DNA from: Gonocerus acuteangulatus
Taxonomy: Eukaryota > Arthropoda > Insecta > Hemiptera > Coreidae
Assembly (NCBI GenBank): GCA_946811695.1
Contig: OX328131.1
Span: forward strand, 6,325,043-6,389,042
DNA: 64,000 bases
Direction: 5' to 3'
In this document: positions 44,292 through 55,996 of the stretch, in pieces
Layout: every line of letters begins with the position of its first letter
Position numbering within the stretch: position 1 is the first letter of the stretch
The notes under the pieces: generated by a model
Told to the model about the DNA's origin: nothing
The model's input: the letters and a program-made list of their open reading frames with translations, nothing else
Databases searched by the model: none
Program-made: the position numbers and the translations under genes

Positions 44292-44450
44292 TCGTACTGA
44301 ACAGACTTTGTGACTCTCGTACTGAACAGACTTTGTGACTCTCGTACTGAATAGACTTTGTGACTCTCGTACTGAACAGACTTTGTGACTCTCGTACTGA
44401 ATAGACTTTGTGACTCTCGTACTGAACAGACTTTGAGACTCTCGTACTGA
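44292..44450 (-). repeat. Continuation of the 25-bp minisatellite
   Basis: Six to seven further units identical in type to 38660-41178, ending at ACCATCTCATATTTGAC. This right flank also occurs at 61443-61460. Confidence 0.95.
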
Positions 44451-44570
44451 CCATCTCATATTTGACTGTAGACTACTTGACAAGGAAAGGAAACCACCAT
44501 TCAATAGGCTTAAACTACATTTTTAATTAAGTCTAATAGATACAAGAATAACTACTGCTTACAAAAGATG

Positions 44571-44903
44571 CCAGTAGATGTCATAAAAAGCTGCCATAGT
44601 AGATGTCATAAAAAGCTGCCATAGTAGATGTCATAAAAAGCTGCCATAGTAGATGTCATAAAAAGCTGCCATAGTAGATGTCATAAAAAGCTGCCATAGT
44701 AGATGTCATAAAAAGCTGCCATAGTAGATGTCATAAAAAGCTGCCATAGTAGATGTCATAAAAAGCTGCCATAGTAGATGTCATAAAAAGCTGCCATAGT
44801 AGATGTCATAAAAAGCTGCCATAGTAGATGTCATAAAAAGCTGCCATAGTAGATGTCATAAAAAGCTGCCATAGTAGATGTCATAAAAAGCTGCCATAGT
44901 AGG
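44571..44903. repeat. 25-bp minisatellite, about 13 copies
   Basis: Virtually identical tandem units containing AGATGTCATAAAAAGCTGCC and ATAGT. The sequence is unrelated to the other two 25-bp arrays. Confidence 0.95.
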
Positions 44904-45711
44904 TGGTATTCCTGTTTTCTTTAGGTAGGTTAAGACAAGTGCCTTTAATATCCACAGATTGCTATGTCTGAGTACGTCCAGCCCGCACTTAGAGTATGCT
45001 TACCATGGTACCCCTAACGTGGTTGTAAACCACAGATTTCGGTGGTCTCCTCCTAGCCGGAGCACAGTGGTGCCAGACCGGAAAAAAAAATCAATTTTCG
45101 AAAGCGCTCATTTCGATTATTTAGTTTGCGATTCTCACACTATATTAGCTACAGAATCTAGGAACAGCATACTTTCCCCTGTTTCAAGGTTATTCCCCTT
45201 AATTTAGGCCCAATGTCAGAATAATGGAAGTTTGACCAAATTACACACTACTATAAATTATTAATATATAATTTCAAAAGAGAGAGAAAAAAATTATCAA
45301 CTTTTTTTCCCTACTCTACGATGTTCAACCAAGCCACACAACTGGGCAACAAACTGGGCAACAAAAAAAATTAGAGCGCATTACAACGTTATAAGTTACG
45401 AATGTTATGTAAGCAATGAGAACAGCTAGGATTACAAAGAGAGCTCCACCTTCCTCCGAGATAAGAAAGGTCACATTTCAAACTAGACATGTTAAAGTAA
45501 AGATTAGAACTAAAATCATCTGCTATTATCTGCCTATCCGATCATAACACCACAAAGAAAGGAAAGGATTAGAGTAGGCCTTTATTTGTTGCACTATCTA
45601 GTTTACCGTATTGGCTCAGATAATACATGTCCCACGTCAAAACACTTTAATTCGAGTTCATTCTAGGTGCTAACGTTGTTTAGTCTTGAATTCTCATGAG
45701 TTGAAAAAAAA
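44904..45711. other. Unrecognised sequence
   Basis: An 82-codon frame at 44959-45207 (plus) matches no family that I can name with confidence. The remainder has no gene. Confidence 0.4.
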
Positions 45712-46723
45712 GTCCGATTCGCAGGAACTGCGTCATCTTAGCGCGGTTCCGTTCTTATCTCTAGTGTTTATGAAGGCATAGAATAGAAACAGTTATTACT
45801 TTGTTTAGATCAATAGCGAAACACCTATCCAAATGAAATCTCAAACAAACCAGTCTTGAAAGGTCTTGATTTACAATCTTACCTGTATGGGTCAGCTATC
45901 CCATAAGTCGGGCAAAAAGGCCTCCGCTCTGAGGCATTTGGAAAGCCGGATCTCTCTCTTTGAACGCCACATTTTTAACAATAAATTGATCTTCTTATTT
46001 TACTTAATCTGTTTTATTGTCAAATACATTATCCGACTATAAGCAATTTAAAAATAACAAGGAATAAAACAGTCAAAAAGAACCGCTCGAATAAACGAAA
46101 TCAATTACTTTAAAGTTTTAAGCACCTATTTCTCCGATTGACATCGCCTAATTAAAACTTTCTTTAGAACCTTTTTTGTAGAGCATTTAGTAAGCTTTCG
46201 AATGGTAACCTTCTGCTTCCCAAGATTGTCAACGGTTTTCGAGATACTAACGAAAGTATACAAAGTTACCAGAACTTTTCTTGTCTGTTAATAAAATATT
46301 TTATTCTAACCCTTTCTTTACTCCAAACATAACCAAAATTTCAACACATTAGTGTTGATGAAAGTAGAACATGCAGTAAATGTTTCAACTGAATCCCGTG
46401 ATTCTAAGTACCCAAACCAAAAACGGTATTCAAAAACTATTTTTCCATTTTTCTCGAAAACGGTTAAAGCTATCGCCTTGGAAACGGTTTCATTCGTTTT
46501 CCTAGCCCAAGAAGCCTATAAAAAGAGTACTTACAAGCTTATGAACTCAAAAACGCAAGCGTTACGATTTTTTCTGCGCAAATTTCGCCCCAAACGCCAT
46601 CTTCCAGTGGGCGGATTTTGCTGGTTAACGAACTTGACCTTTCAAATTGGTTTTCAACGACTGATTTTTGTACCAAATTTCATCAAAATCGGACCATCAG
46701 GGAAGCCAGAAATGAGCGACCAG

Positions 46724-46786
<63 letters not shown>
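45712..46786 (+). mobile_element. HINE-A copy, 3' end displaced by a larger insertion
   Basis: The 5' end is GTCCGATTCGCAGGAACTGC with TTAGCGCGGTTCC. It runs through CTCCGATTGACATCGCC and GTGGGCGGATTTTGCTGG to a (TA)n tract (46730-46786). There the 13.3-kb 160-bp-unit structure begins, so the HINE 3' part is missing here. Confidence 0.75.
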
Positions 46787-46788
<2 letters not shown>

Positions 46789-48220
46789 CCCTATTACGCT
46801 GGAACAGCAACATTGCAACCCCAACTTCTAACATACTCAGTAATTTGTTGCTAATTTGTTACACTATTTTCAAATTTGTCGCTCCAGCCGTTTCCGAGAA
46901 AACGTGGCTGTGCTACCGTAATATTACGCCAGCACAGCCACCCGTGTAACTTTTGATCTAATTGTCTGACGAAATTCAGATTGGTACGAGAAATTGTTGC
47001 TCTAGAATGACACCAATCACGAATTTGTCGCTCCAGCCGTTTCCGAGAAAACGTGGCTGTGCTAGCGTATTATTACGCCAGCACAGCCACCCCCGTAACT
47101 TTTGATCTAATTGTCTGACGAAATTCAGATTGGTACGAGAATTTGTTGTTAATTTGTTGCTCTAGAATGACACCAATCACGAATTTGTCGCTCCAGCCGT
47201 TTCCGAGAAAACGTGGCTGTGCTACCGTAATATTACGCCAGCACAGCCACCCCTGTAACTTTTGATCTAATTGTCTGACGAAATTCAGATTGGTACGAGA
47301 ATTTGTTGCTAATTTGTTGCTCTAGAATGACACCAATCACGAATTTGTCGCTCCAGCCGTTTCCGAGAAAACGTGGCTGTGCTAGCGTAATATTACGCCA
47401 GCACAGCCACCCCCGTAACTTTTGATCTAATTGTCTGACGAAATTCAGATTGGTACGAGAATTTGTTGCTAATTTGTTGCTCTAGAATGACACCAATCAC
47501 GAATTTGTCGCTCCAGCCGTTTCCGAGAAAACGTGGCTGTGCTACCGTAATATTACGCCAGCACAGCCACCCCTGTAACTTTTGATCTAATTGTCTGACG
47601 AAATTCAGATTGGTACGAGAATTTGTTGCTAATTCTTTGCTCTAGAATGACACCAATCACGAATTTGTCGCTCCAGCCGTTTCCGAGAAAACGTGGCTGT
47701 GCTAGCGTAATATTACGCCAGCACAGCCACCCCCGTAACTTTTGATCTAATTGTCTGACGAAATTCAGATTGGTACGAGAATTTGTTGCTAATTTGTTGC
47801 TCTAGAATGACACCAATCACGAATTTGTCGCTCCAGCCGTTTCCGAGAAAACGTGGCTGTGCTAGCGTAATATTACGCCAGCACAGCCACCCCTGTAACT
47901 TTTGATCTAATTGTCTGACGAAATTCAGATTGGTACGAGAATTTGTTGCTAATTTGTTGCTCTAGAATGACACCAATCACGAATTTGTCGCTCCAGCCGT
48001 TTCCGAGAAAACGTGGCTGTGCTAGCGTAATATTACGCTAGCACAGCCACCCCCGTAACTTTTGATCTAATTGTCTGACGAATTTCAGATTGGTACCAGA
48101 ATTTGTTGCTAATTTGTTGCTCTAGAATGACACCAATCACGAATTTGTCGCTCCAGCCGTTTCCGATTAAACGTGGCTGTGCTAGCGTAATATTACGGCA
48201 GCACAAATTCGTGATTGGTG
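46787..48220 (+). repeat. Left array: nine 160-bp units with TAATATTAC hairpins
   Basis: TTTCCGAGAAAACGTGG recurs at 46891, 47040, 47200 and then every 160 bp to 48160; the first step is 149 because 11 bp are missing. Each unit holds a palindrome GTGGCTGTGCTAGCG-TAATATTA-CGCTAGCACAGCCAC. It is perfect over 38 bp at 48013-48050 and has one or two mismatches elsewhere. One unit reads TATTATTAC (47069-47077). The array ends where HINE-A sequence begins. Confidence 0.93.
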
Positions 48221-48221
48221 G

Positions 48222-48499
48222 TTAATGAACATAAACTTTTAAATAAGAAGAAAGATTTTTGTACCAAATGTTATCAAATTCGAACCATTTTCTTCTTAAT
48301 AATTCAAACCCCCCTAAAAGTACTTAAACGTTTGAATATAAAAATAAAAAACCTTTCTTAGCGAGTGTTTATACTTTAAACGGATGGCTCGTGTAAAATT
48401 TCAAATTTTTGTGTCAAGGGGGGAAACTCTTTGAGGGAAAAATTCACATTTTATTTCTCAGTTTTAGTAATTCAAGGTCTGCCATGATAGTTGAAATTA
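48222..48499 (+). mobile_element. HINE-A fragment plus unassigned repeat
   Basis: GTTAATGAACATAAAC and AGATTTTTGTACCAAATG match the HINE-A segment before its (TA)n. This is followed by an AAACCCCCCTAAAAGTAC segment of the interspersed family also seen at 6250 and 48610. Confidence 0.5.
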
Positions 48500-48793
48500 A
48501 CCTCAATTAAAAATAATACTATGAAATAGATAGAGTATAGTAACAGCTGTTCTGTTATCGTCCTAGCAACGCATGCTACCTAGGCTTGCCTGCTCTAACC
48601 AACTCAAACTTTAAACCCCTCTAAAAATACTTAAAAATTCGAATATCAAAAAATTCTTTCTTAGCGAGCACCTACGTTCTATAGGGAGTGTCCTGCAAAA
48701 TTTCAAAATTTTCTGTCGTGTGGTTTGGGCTAGGGGATGATAGGTCAGTAAGTGAGTGAGTGAGTGAGTGGTATTTGACAAATATATAGTAGA
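48500..48793 (-). mobile_element. Helitron-like fragment with (GTGA)n
   Basis: The minus strand starts TCTACTATATATTTGTC after an A, like the 5' end of the 258-bp Helitron at 6565-6822. It contains (CACT)n and the GAATTTTTAAGTATTTTTAG segment. The 3' CTAG end is not preserved. Confidence 0.6.
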
Positions 48794-49402
48794 TTTTTCA
48801 AAAATACCTATCTCTTTCCTCATCGTCCGAATCAATACACTCATCTTCTCCATCATTTTCACACATTTACTTAAAACGCCTCTTCATTATTTCTTGATTC
48901 TCTTCATATAAAATGTCAAACGGCGGTCGAAAGAAGACATTATATTTTAAATTTTTGTTACGTAAGCAGGGTGTTGTGAACACCCTAAGTCAGTAAAAGG
49001 CCCAGGAAATAAACAAATAATGTTCTTTTCTGCGAATGCAACCTCAATGTGAAGAGAACTACTCTTTATGAAGGTACCAAAGCGATGAAATGGATTGTAA
49101 ATTTTTAAATTCAAAATATAGTGCTAATTAAGTCATAGGGTGCTTAAAACTCCCCACATCTCTACTTAAAGGTTAATATTATGTTTTGGTATTTTGAGAA
49201 AAATTAAAACACCGACGCAATGGCATACCGGAGAACGGGAGATTATAAGAATCAGCCTTCACAGGAATCTGACAGTACCTAGTAGCTACAGGAAATTCAC
49301 CGCTTCCTCCCTCATTCTTAACTCTCTTAACTCGTCCACGTGATGTTATGTTTACATACCTGGTAACAACAACTCTAGCAGGCTCCCTTTATAAAATACT
49401 CT
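48794..49402. other. Unrecognised sequence
   Basis: No gene or repeat family recognised apart from a short HINE-A-like GAATCTGACAGTACC near 49265. Confidence 0.45.
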
Positions 49403-49541
49403 TTTTAGCACGGTTACTCCCTATCTCCATAGGGAGAACCCGCTTATGAGGTTGACCTCATGACACAATCCGGAAGTGCTGACTAAAAACTTTCACGTTT
49501 CAGACCCTATAGATCACGAAAATATAGGTGGCTAAAATTTG

Positions 49542-49580
<39 letters not shown>

Positions 49581-50235
49581 TTGTCTGTTCGCGCTCCTGA
49601 CGGCTCAAAAATGGTCCGATTTTGATGAAATTTGGCACAAAGATCTGTCTTCTAATTTGAAAGGTCAAGTTCGTTAACCAGCAGAATCCGCCTACTTGAA
49701 GATAATGTTTGGGGCGAAATTCGCGCAAAAAAATCGTAACGCTTACGTTTTTGAGTTTATATGCTTGCAGGTACTTGTTTTATAGGTTTGTTAACATAAG
49801 AAAACGAATGAACCCATTTTTAAGGTGATATATGTAACCGTTTCTGAGAAAAGTGGAATCAATGTTTTTGTAGGTCATTATTTTTTTGTGAGTACTTAGA
49901 ATCGCGGGATTCAATTGAAATATTTTCTACATCTTGGAAATTAATCCCAACTAAGATGATTAAATTTTGGTTACATTTGGAGTTAAGGAAGTATGCGAAA
50001 AAAAATATTTTATTAATAGACGTGAAAAATTTTCGGATCTCCATAGATTTTTCGTAAATATCTCGATACCGGTTGGGAAATCGTGGTAAGTGGAAAGTGA
50101 CCATTCGAATGCTTACTAAATTCTCTATAAAAATGATTCTAAAACTATTTTTGATTAGGTTATGTCAATCGGAGAAATAAGTGCTTAAAACTTCAAATAC
50201 GTCTGTTTTGTTCTTATGAACGGGTTTTTGTCGTT
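49403..50235 (-). mobile_element. HINE-A copy, inverted, 5' truncated
   Basis: The minus strand ends with the hairpin GGTTCTCCCT/AGGGAGTAACC and GTGCTAAAAAG. It includes a (TA)n tract (49547-49578), CCGCCTACTTGAAGA-type sequence and the TTATTTCTCCGATTGACATA segment near 50170. The 5' terminus is absent. Confidence 0.7.
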
Positions 50236-51262
50236 CTTTTGGTAATTTTTGTCTATTTCCCTTCGTTTTTTATTTTTGTAATTTCTTATGTTAGGAAAAT
50301 GTATTTGTTTGTAAAACAGGATAGGAAAAATGAGACCAATTTTCTGTTGCTAGAAATAATGAAAATTTTGGGAACTTCGTATACTTTCATTAATATCTCG
50401 AAAACGGTTGAAAATCTTGGGAAGCGAAAGGTTACCATTCGAAAGGTTACTAAATTTTCTACAAAAAATGTTTTGAAGACATTTGCGATGGGACGGTTAT
50501 ATTTGGAGAAATAAGTTCTTAAAACATAGGTAATTTCGTTCATTTGAACGAATCTTTTTGTGTGTTTCCTACAGTTTTTTTTTCACTGCTCGTTATTTTT
50601 GTGATTGCTTATAGTAGTCAAATGTATTAGTCAATAAAACAGGATACGTATAAATAGAAACAATGTTTTGTTTCAATTCGAAGGTGAGGAGCTAGGAGGC
50701 TTAGGGTGGAGGGCATTCCCAGTACAGGTATCGCCCAGTGTATCCTCGTCATCTGTGAGTCCCTTTCTAGAGTCATAAAGATAAGCCTCCAAACAACTTT
50801 AGGAATGTAGGATTTCTAACTTTTGCCAGTATCAGAACAGCCGCTCTTTACATACCACAGTGGTACTGACGTACCGGTTTATACTAGTTGCACTCCACAC
50901 GGTGGTAGTACTTGTTATATGCCACAGCGGATCGCTCATTATAACCTTATTTTATACGTATTAAATAGGTACTTAAAAAAAATTTATTTGTGTATAAGTG
51001 TAGCGTTATTGGGATTAGAATAAAATATTTTATTAACAGACATGAAATGGTTTGGAATCTTCGTATATTGTCCTTAATTTTTTTTTTCTTTTATGGTGCA
51101 TCGAAATCTGAGTCATTAGCACCATTTTTTCCTTATATAATACTTAGATTTATCTAGCAACAATATTTTACACCGCAATTAAAGTGATTTGCTCTTCTTA
51201 TAAACATAATATTTATATTATAATATAAACATAATACATTAATTTGTCTGACAAAAAAAAAA
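50236..51262. other. HINE-A-like traces and unrecognised sequence
   Basis: 50360-50535 repeats HINE-A interior motifs (AACTTCGTATACTTTCATTA, TCTCGAAAACGGTTGAAAA). The rest to 51262 has no recognised feature. Confidence 0.45.
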
Positions 51263-52345
51263 GTCCGACCCGCAGGAACTGCTTCATCTTAGCGCGGTTC
51301 CGTTCTTATCTCAAGTGCGATTAGTGAAGGAATATAGCAGCTATCGGTAGGTATTAGCACCATTTCCCCCCCCCCCTTAATATCTTCCAAACTGTTAAGA
51401 AATCGTGGGAAGTACGATGTAACCATTCAAAAGCTTACTAAATTCTCTAAAAAAAAGATTCTGAAGGAAATTTCGATGGGGCAATGTCAGTCGGAGAAGT
51501 AAGTGCTTAAAACTACGAAAGTGTTAGTTTTGTTATTTTAAACGGGGTTTTGTCACTGTTTACCTCACTTTTGTTTTTTAAGTTTATTTAACGGTTGAAT
51601 GAGTATTTCATTAAAGCTGAGAAAATAAGAATCATATTGGTAATAGAGTTTTCCTAGAGTAAGCGTCGCGATGACGGGAGAGTCCCATCCACTTAGAAAA
51701 CTGTCAGTTTCCATATGTGGCGCTTTAAGCTTCCTTCTCTTTGAGATTTTATTTTATATTTTTAACGAAAGATCAAAACCTAGCGTTAGCAGCTACTATT
51801 CCTTTCCTAATCGCACTTCGGATAAGAACGGAACCGCGCTAAGATGATGCAGTTCCTGCGAGTCGGAAAAAAAAATATTTTATTAATAGACGTGAAAAAT
51901 TTTCGGATCTCCATACATTTTTCGTAAATATCTCGATACCGGTTGGGAAATCGTGGTAAGTGGAAAGTGACCATTCGAATGCTTACTAAATTCTCTACAA
52001 AAAATGTTCTGAAGCAATATTCGATGGGACAACGTCAATGAGAGATATAAGCGCTTAAAACTTAAAAAGTGTTTGTTTTGTTGTTTTGAAATGGGTTTTC
52101 TCTTTCTTTATCTCACTTTTTAATTGGTTGTTTCTAGTTTTAAATTGCATTTATCAGTAAAATTAGTATTGTAGTAAAATAAGCTAACAAACGGTGAAAG
52201 GTATTGGTAATAAGTTTGGAGTGGCTGTGGTAATCATGATGGCAGTGGCTGTCAGTTTCCTGTGATTTGTGATGCTAATCTATTCCATTTCTTCAAGATG
52301 TACGTAACCGCGCTAAGATGACGCAGTTCCTGCGAGTTGGATTTT
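51263..52345. mobile_element. Cluster of HINE-A termini in both orientations
   Basis: A plus-strand 5' end is at 51263 (GTCCGACCCGCAGGAACTGC, TTAGCGCGGTTCC). Minus-strand 5' ends are at about 51868 (CCGACTCGCAGGAACTGC) and about 52343 (CCAACTCGCAGGAACTGC). Each is followed by partial interiors, with TTTCGTAAATATCTCG at 51915 duplicated from 50050. It records repeated insertion or recombination of HINE-A. Non-coding. Confidence 0.65.
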
Positions 52346-52367
52346 TTCATGTTCTTAAAGGCCCATA

Positions 52368-52853
52368 TACAAAAATACAACGAAAGCCTGAACAAATGAA
52401 CAGTTGTCCCGCCGGGACGAAGTCATCCTATCCAGGCTTCGTATTGGACACAACTTACTTACCCATTCCTACCTACTAGACAGAAAGAACAGACCAACTT
52501 GTAGATATTGTAACGAGACTCTGACCGTTAAACATATACTTACCAACTGCAGACAACGCAATAACCTGACCATACCTTACGACTTACTGACAGAAGGTAG
52601 CCCACACATCAATGCATTACTCAAACATTTAAAAAACTCTTTATTATACACAAAAATTTAATTTACTAAATTTTGTCTGTTTTGATTATTTTTTTTTTTG
52701 TTTGTTTGTTTTTTTCTTCTTTCTTTTTCAAGTTTATTTCTTCATATGTTCTTATATACATATATATCACATTTGAAGTTGATGACTGACATTTAAAGAG
52801 TTTTTCGCCTCTGTTGCAGAACTCTATAAATTAAATAAATAAAAAAAAGAAAT
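52368..52853 (+). mobile_element. 5'-truncated LINE insertion with 11-bp duplication
   Basis: AAAGGCCCATA occurs at 52357-52367 and again at 52854-52864, a perfect target-site duplication. The 486-bp insert carries the last part of ORF2, a T-rich 3' region and an AAATAAATAAAAAAAAG tail. It landed next to a HINE-A 5' end. Short, 5'-truncated and A-tailed is the usual product of target-primed reverse transcription. Confidence 0.88.
52380..52661 (+). pseudogene. LINE ORF2 C-terminal fragment (Jockey/I-like)
   Basis: The translation contains DEVILSRLRIGHNLLTHSYL, then a C-R-Y-C, H, C cluster (PTCRYCNETLTVKHILTNC). This is the zinc-knuckle-like motif near the C-terminus of Jockey/I-group LINE ORF2. 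The natural stop follows LLYTKI. Reverse transcriptase and endonuclease domains are missing, so it cannot function. Confidence 0.82.
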
Positions 52854-52864
52854 AAAGGCCCATA

Positions 52865-53290
52865 AATGTTGTTAAAGGCTAATGTACATTAAATGTCCAC
52901 AATTATCTCATTCAAACCGTAGTATCAATTCAGACAATAATAATATAAACTTCTGGTTAGAGACAACCTTTCGAAAATCACTACTCTTCGAAAATAAATC
53001 CTCCAGACTGCCGAATCACACAAAAGTTGTTTTATTTAATCAAATTTCCAAAGGAATACTCAAAACGGAGATTATCTCTCAATTTCATAATGTAATTGAA
53101 ATTCTAGAATAAAAAAAAAAACAGCAAATAAATAAGAGTTATTTGTGTTTTTTTTGTGATATCATCAAAATTAAATGAAAATTATTCTTGATATTAATTC
53201 TTGCATAAAAGTTAATTACAGAACAAATAGATCGAAAATTATGAACGTTTTTACAAAAGGCTTCCTTGCAAAACACACTGACGACACCTA
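52865..53290 (+). repeat. Interspersed family H, copy 1
   Basis: About 430 bp matched by 62612-63040 (TCATTCAAACCG, AGACTGCCGA, TCTCAATTTCATAATGTAAT, AAATGAAAATTATTCTTGA). The first part is also matched, inverted, by 63365-63566. Frames of 61-76 codons in two copies correspond in part, but no domain is recognisable. Confidence 0.65.
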
Positions 53291-53317
53291 GTCACACAGG
53301 TGATGTGATGATGTGCC

Positions 53318-53394
53318 GACTAGAAAATTTTGCGTTTCAGATCCCCTTGAGATCGAAAATAATGGTGGTTCAAATTTATATATATATATATATA
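53318..53394 (-). mobile_element. HINE-A 3' segment with (TA)n
   Basis: The minus strand reads ATTTGAACCACCATTATTTTC and CTAGTCGGCAC after a (TA)n run; the terminal hairpin is lost. Confidence 0.6.
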
Positions 53395-54243
53395 CAGGGT
53401 GTTCAAAACTCGATTGACACCCCCCCTTTTTTCCACAATTTTTGATATTTGCGAAACTTGGTGGGTCTTAACGTGGTGGAATGTACATTCATTGGACCCA
53501 ATGCACGACCCCTCAACTTTTATTATTTAGGAAATTCCTCGCTGCACCCTGGATGTCGGCACTAATGGCCTAGATGTCAAGACGCCGTAAAAAATAAATA
53601 AATCGTCCAACACAAAAATAATTGCTACGAAATTCTAATCATTAGGTGAGTTCTATTGCTTAAAATTTATTATTTTAATGCCTTTATAAAGTAATTGAAT
53701 TTGATTTTTAGGTGGAGCAAAAAGTTTAGAAAACGTTTATTAAGTTTTACGGAAGCGTAGACCACGTTGATCATAAACTTTTCTGAAAACTTCAAAAACA
53801 AAAGTGTGTTTTGCTCCATTCCTATTTACGTTTTAGGCATTTAAAGGTACTTTTTGGAAAGAAAATTTAATCCTCTACAACGATTATACCAATTACTTTT
53901 TCCATTACGGACATACTTTCTGCGTTATTGGCAGAAAAGTGACAAAAAACAAGGGTTTTAACGGTTTTTGGCAATTTGTTACTCATTGGTGCGCTTTAGC
54001 GAAAAAATGACCGATATAAAATCGACCTAAAATTCAATTCTCTACAATAATCCGTCATAAAAATAACCCCCTTCCATTGAAGATTCCAGAGTTAGGGTTG
54101 CTGGAGAAGAACTGGAGAAAGTTGAGGGGTCGTGCATTGGGTCCAATGAATGTACATTCTACCACGTTAATACCCACCAAGTTTCGCTTTTAAATATCAA
54201 AAATTGTGGAAAAAAGGGGGGTGTCAATCGAGTTTTGAACACC

Positions 54244-54246
<3 letters not shown>
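53395..54246. mobile_element. TA-targeting transposon T2, 852 bp
   Basis: Ends are CAGGGTGTTCAAAACTCG and CGAGTTTTGAACACCCTG, perfect inverses, with arms extending about 125 bp (GGACCCAATGCACGACCCCT and its inverse). It is flanked by (TA)n on both sides. No transposase. Only the CAGGGTGT- termini resemble T1. Confidence 0.88.
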
Positions 54247-54290
<44 letters not shown>

Positions 54291-54293
<3 letters not shown>

Positions 54294-55580
54294 GGTTCCC
54301 GTAAATGTCTAGTCAAATTGTGAGGGGTGATAGAGGACCCTTGGGGGAACAAAAAATGTTCTATAACGATTTCCCGAATTCTCACCTATAAGGGAGAAAT
54401 CGTCGTTTTATTGTTTTTTCGAGACAAACGTGGTTTTTGGAAAAATAATCGTTGTAGCTCCGTCCCAGGTGGTTCTACTAGAAAGGGAGTGAAACCAATC
54501 GAAAGCTGAGTAAATTTACTATAAGACTAGTTGGGAGTAAACGTAAAAATGATTGAATGTAAGTATGTATATCTTACCAAAAGAAAGATATTCTAAATTC
54601 TAAAACTGTAAATAAATAAAATACACATTTATTTTGAATTTATTAATTCAGGTAACTAATACTGGGTACAGGAAGCGGCCATTAAGGAACCCCAACTATA
54701 CATTAACCTCAAAATTATTATTTTTACCTAGCATTTGAAAACATTTGTACTGGACTATGTACATCTTATTTATGAGGGATAGAATTTTTAATTACCACAA
54801 CAAAAACGTATGGGCTCACGAGAATCCCTGTGAGTTTCATAAGCGTAGCAATCAGTATCAATTCAAGGTAAAGCATTTGTTTTCTAAATATAAATACCTG
54901 TAAAAGTGTGTTCAAATGCGTGCGTGATCTAGGTAAAAATAATAATTTTTGAGGTTAATGTATAGTTGGGGATCCTTAATGGCCGCCTCCTGGACCCAGT
55001 ATTAGGTACCTGAATTAATAAAATCAAAATAAATTTGTATTTTATTTACTGTTTCAGGCATTTTTTTTATGTTCGTGGAAGTAATTTTCTTTTCACAGAT
55101 CCATGTTTTTTTTTTTTTTAAACTTTTGTTTTAAAACCGTTCAAATACTTCAATACAGGGTTGTGATACATGAATGGAAAGATAATTAAATGGGGAAGTT
55201 TTTCTGAAACCCGGAAATCTCTAATTCTGCCCATTGAGGAGTAACGCTGGAAAGAAATATCAAGAAAATGTCAGGAAATTTAGAATAGCTTTCTTTTGGT
55301 AAGATATACATACTTACATTCAATCATTTATACGTTTACTTCCAACTAGTCTTATAGTAAATTTACTCAGCTTTCGATTGGTTTCACTCCCTTTCTAGTA
55401 GAACCACCTGGGACGGAGCTATAACGATTATTTTTCCAAAAACCACGTTTGTCTCGATAAAACAATAAAACGACGATTTCTCCCTTATAGGTGAGAATTC
55501 GGGAAATCGTTATAGAACATTTTTTGTTCCCCCAAGGGTCCTCTATCACCCCTCACAATTTGACTAGACATTTACGGGAC

Positions 55581-55585
<5 letters not shown>
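54291..55585. mobile_element. TA-targeting transposon T1, shorter copy (1.3 kb)
   Basis: Starts CAGGGTTCCCGTAAATG (one base lost relative to the copy at 21665) and ends CATTTACGGGACACCCT with the last G missing. The arms match the longer copy, but several hundred bases of each arm are deleted. It is flanked by (TA)n. Sixty-codon frames in each arm (54327-54509, 55367-55549) are mirror images produced by the inverted repeat, not genes. Confidence 0.88.
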
Positions 55586-55632
<47 letters not shown>

Positions 55633-55720
55633 AACGGGGGTCATTTTCGGAGTCTATTAGGTAAGATCGATAAAGATTTAAAAATATTTTTAAGTATTAG
55701 GAATGATATCGAAGTTGGTA
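55586..55720 (+). mobile_element. (TA)n and HINE-B 3' segment
   Basis: The (TA)n tract to 55627 is followed by TTTTAACGGGGGTCATTTTC and GTAAGATCGATAAAGATTT, as in HINE-B. The terminal hairpin is missing. Confidence 0.6.
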
Positions 55721-55722
55721 TC

Positions 55723-55996
55723 ATGGGCGTATAGGAATAGAAAATCATTTCGGGAGGGGCGGGTAACATTTGGGGGGGGGGGGTAAGGCCTTTTCCAGGG
55801 TATGGAATTCTAACAATTTAGAACTTGGAATAGTTTTAACCAACTAAAACGTTATAACACCAAGGTTCAAGTATTTTGTATAAACCAAGTGGTCTTAGTT
55901 AATTTATTTTTGAGGGTTTATGCCACATTATTACCAACTCAAAATTTCGTGGGAGGGGCGTCTGCAGACCTCTCAGGCCCCCCTTCCTATGCCCAT
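55723..55996. mobile_element. MITE family E, copy 4
   Basis: Starts ATGGGCGTATAGGAATAG and ends GGCCCCCCTTCCTATGCCCAT, with poly-G at about 55772-55785. Inverted ends with adjacent G and C tracts, as in the other copies. Confidence 0.7.

Noticed and set aside
44959..45207. 82-codon plus-strand frame as a LINE or host exon
   Set aside because: A faint SPHLEYAYHG resemblance to LINE proteins is too short, and the remaining residues do not fit the family.
54327..55549. Mirror-image 60-codon frames as a conserved small protein
   Set aside because: They are the two arms of transposon T1 read on opposite strands and vary with the repeat.
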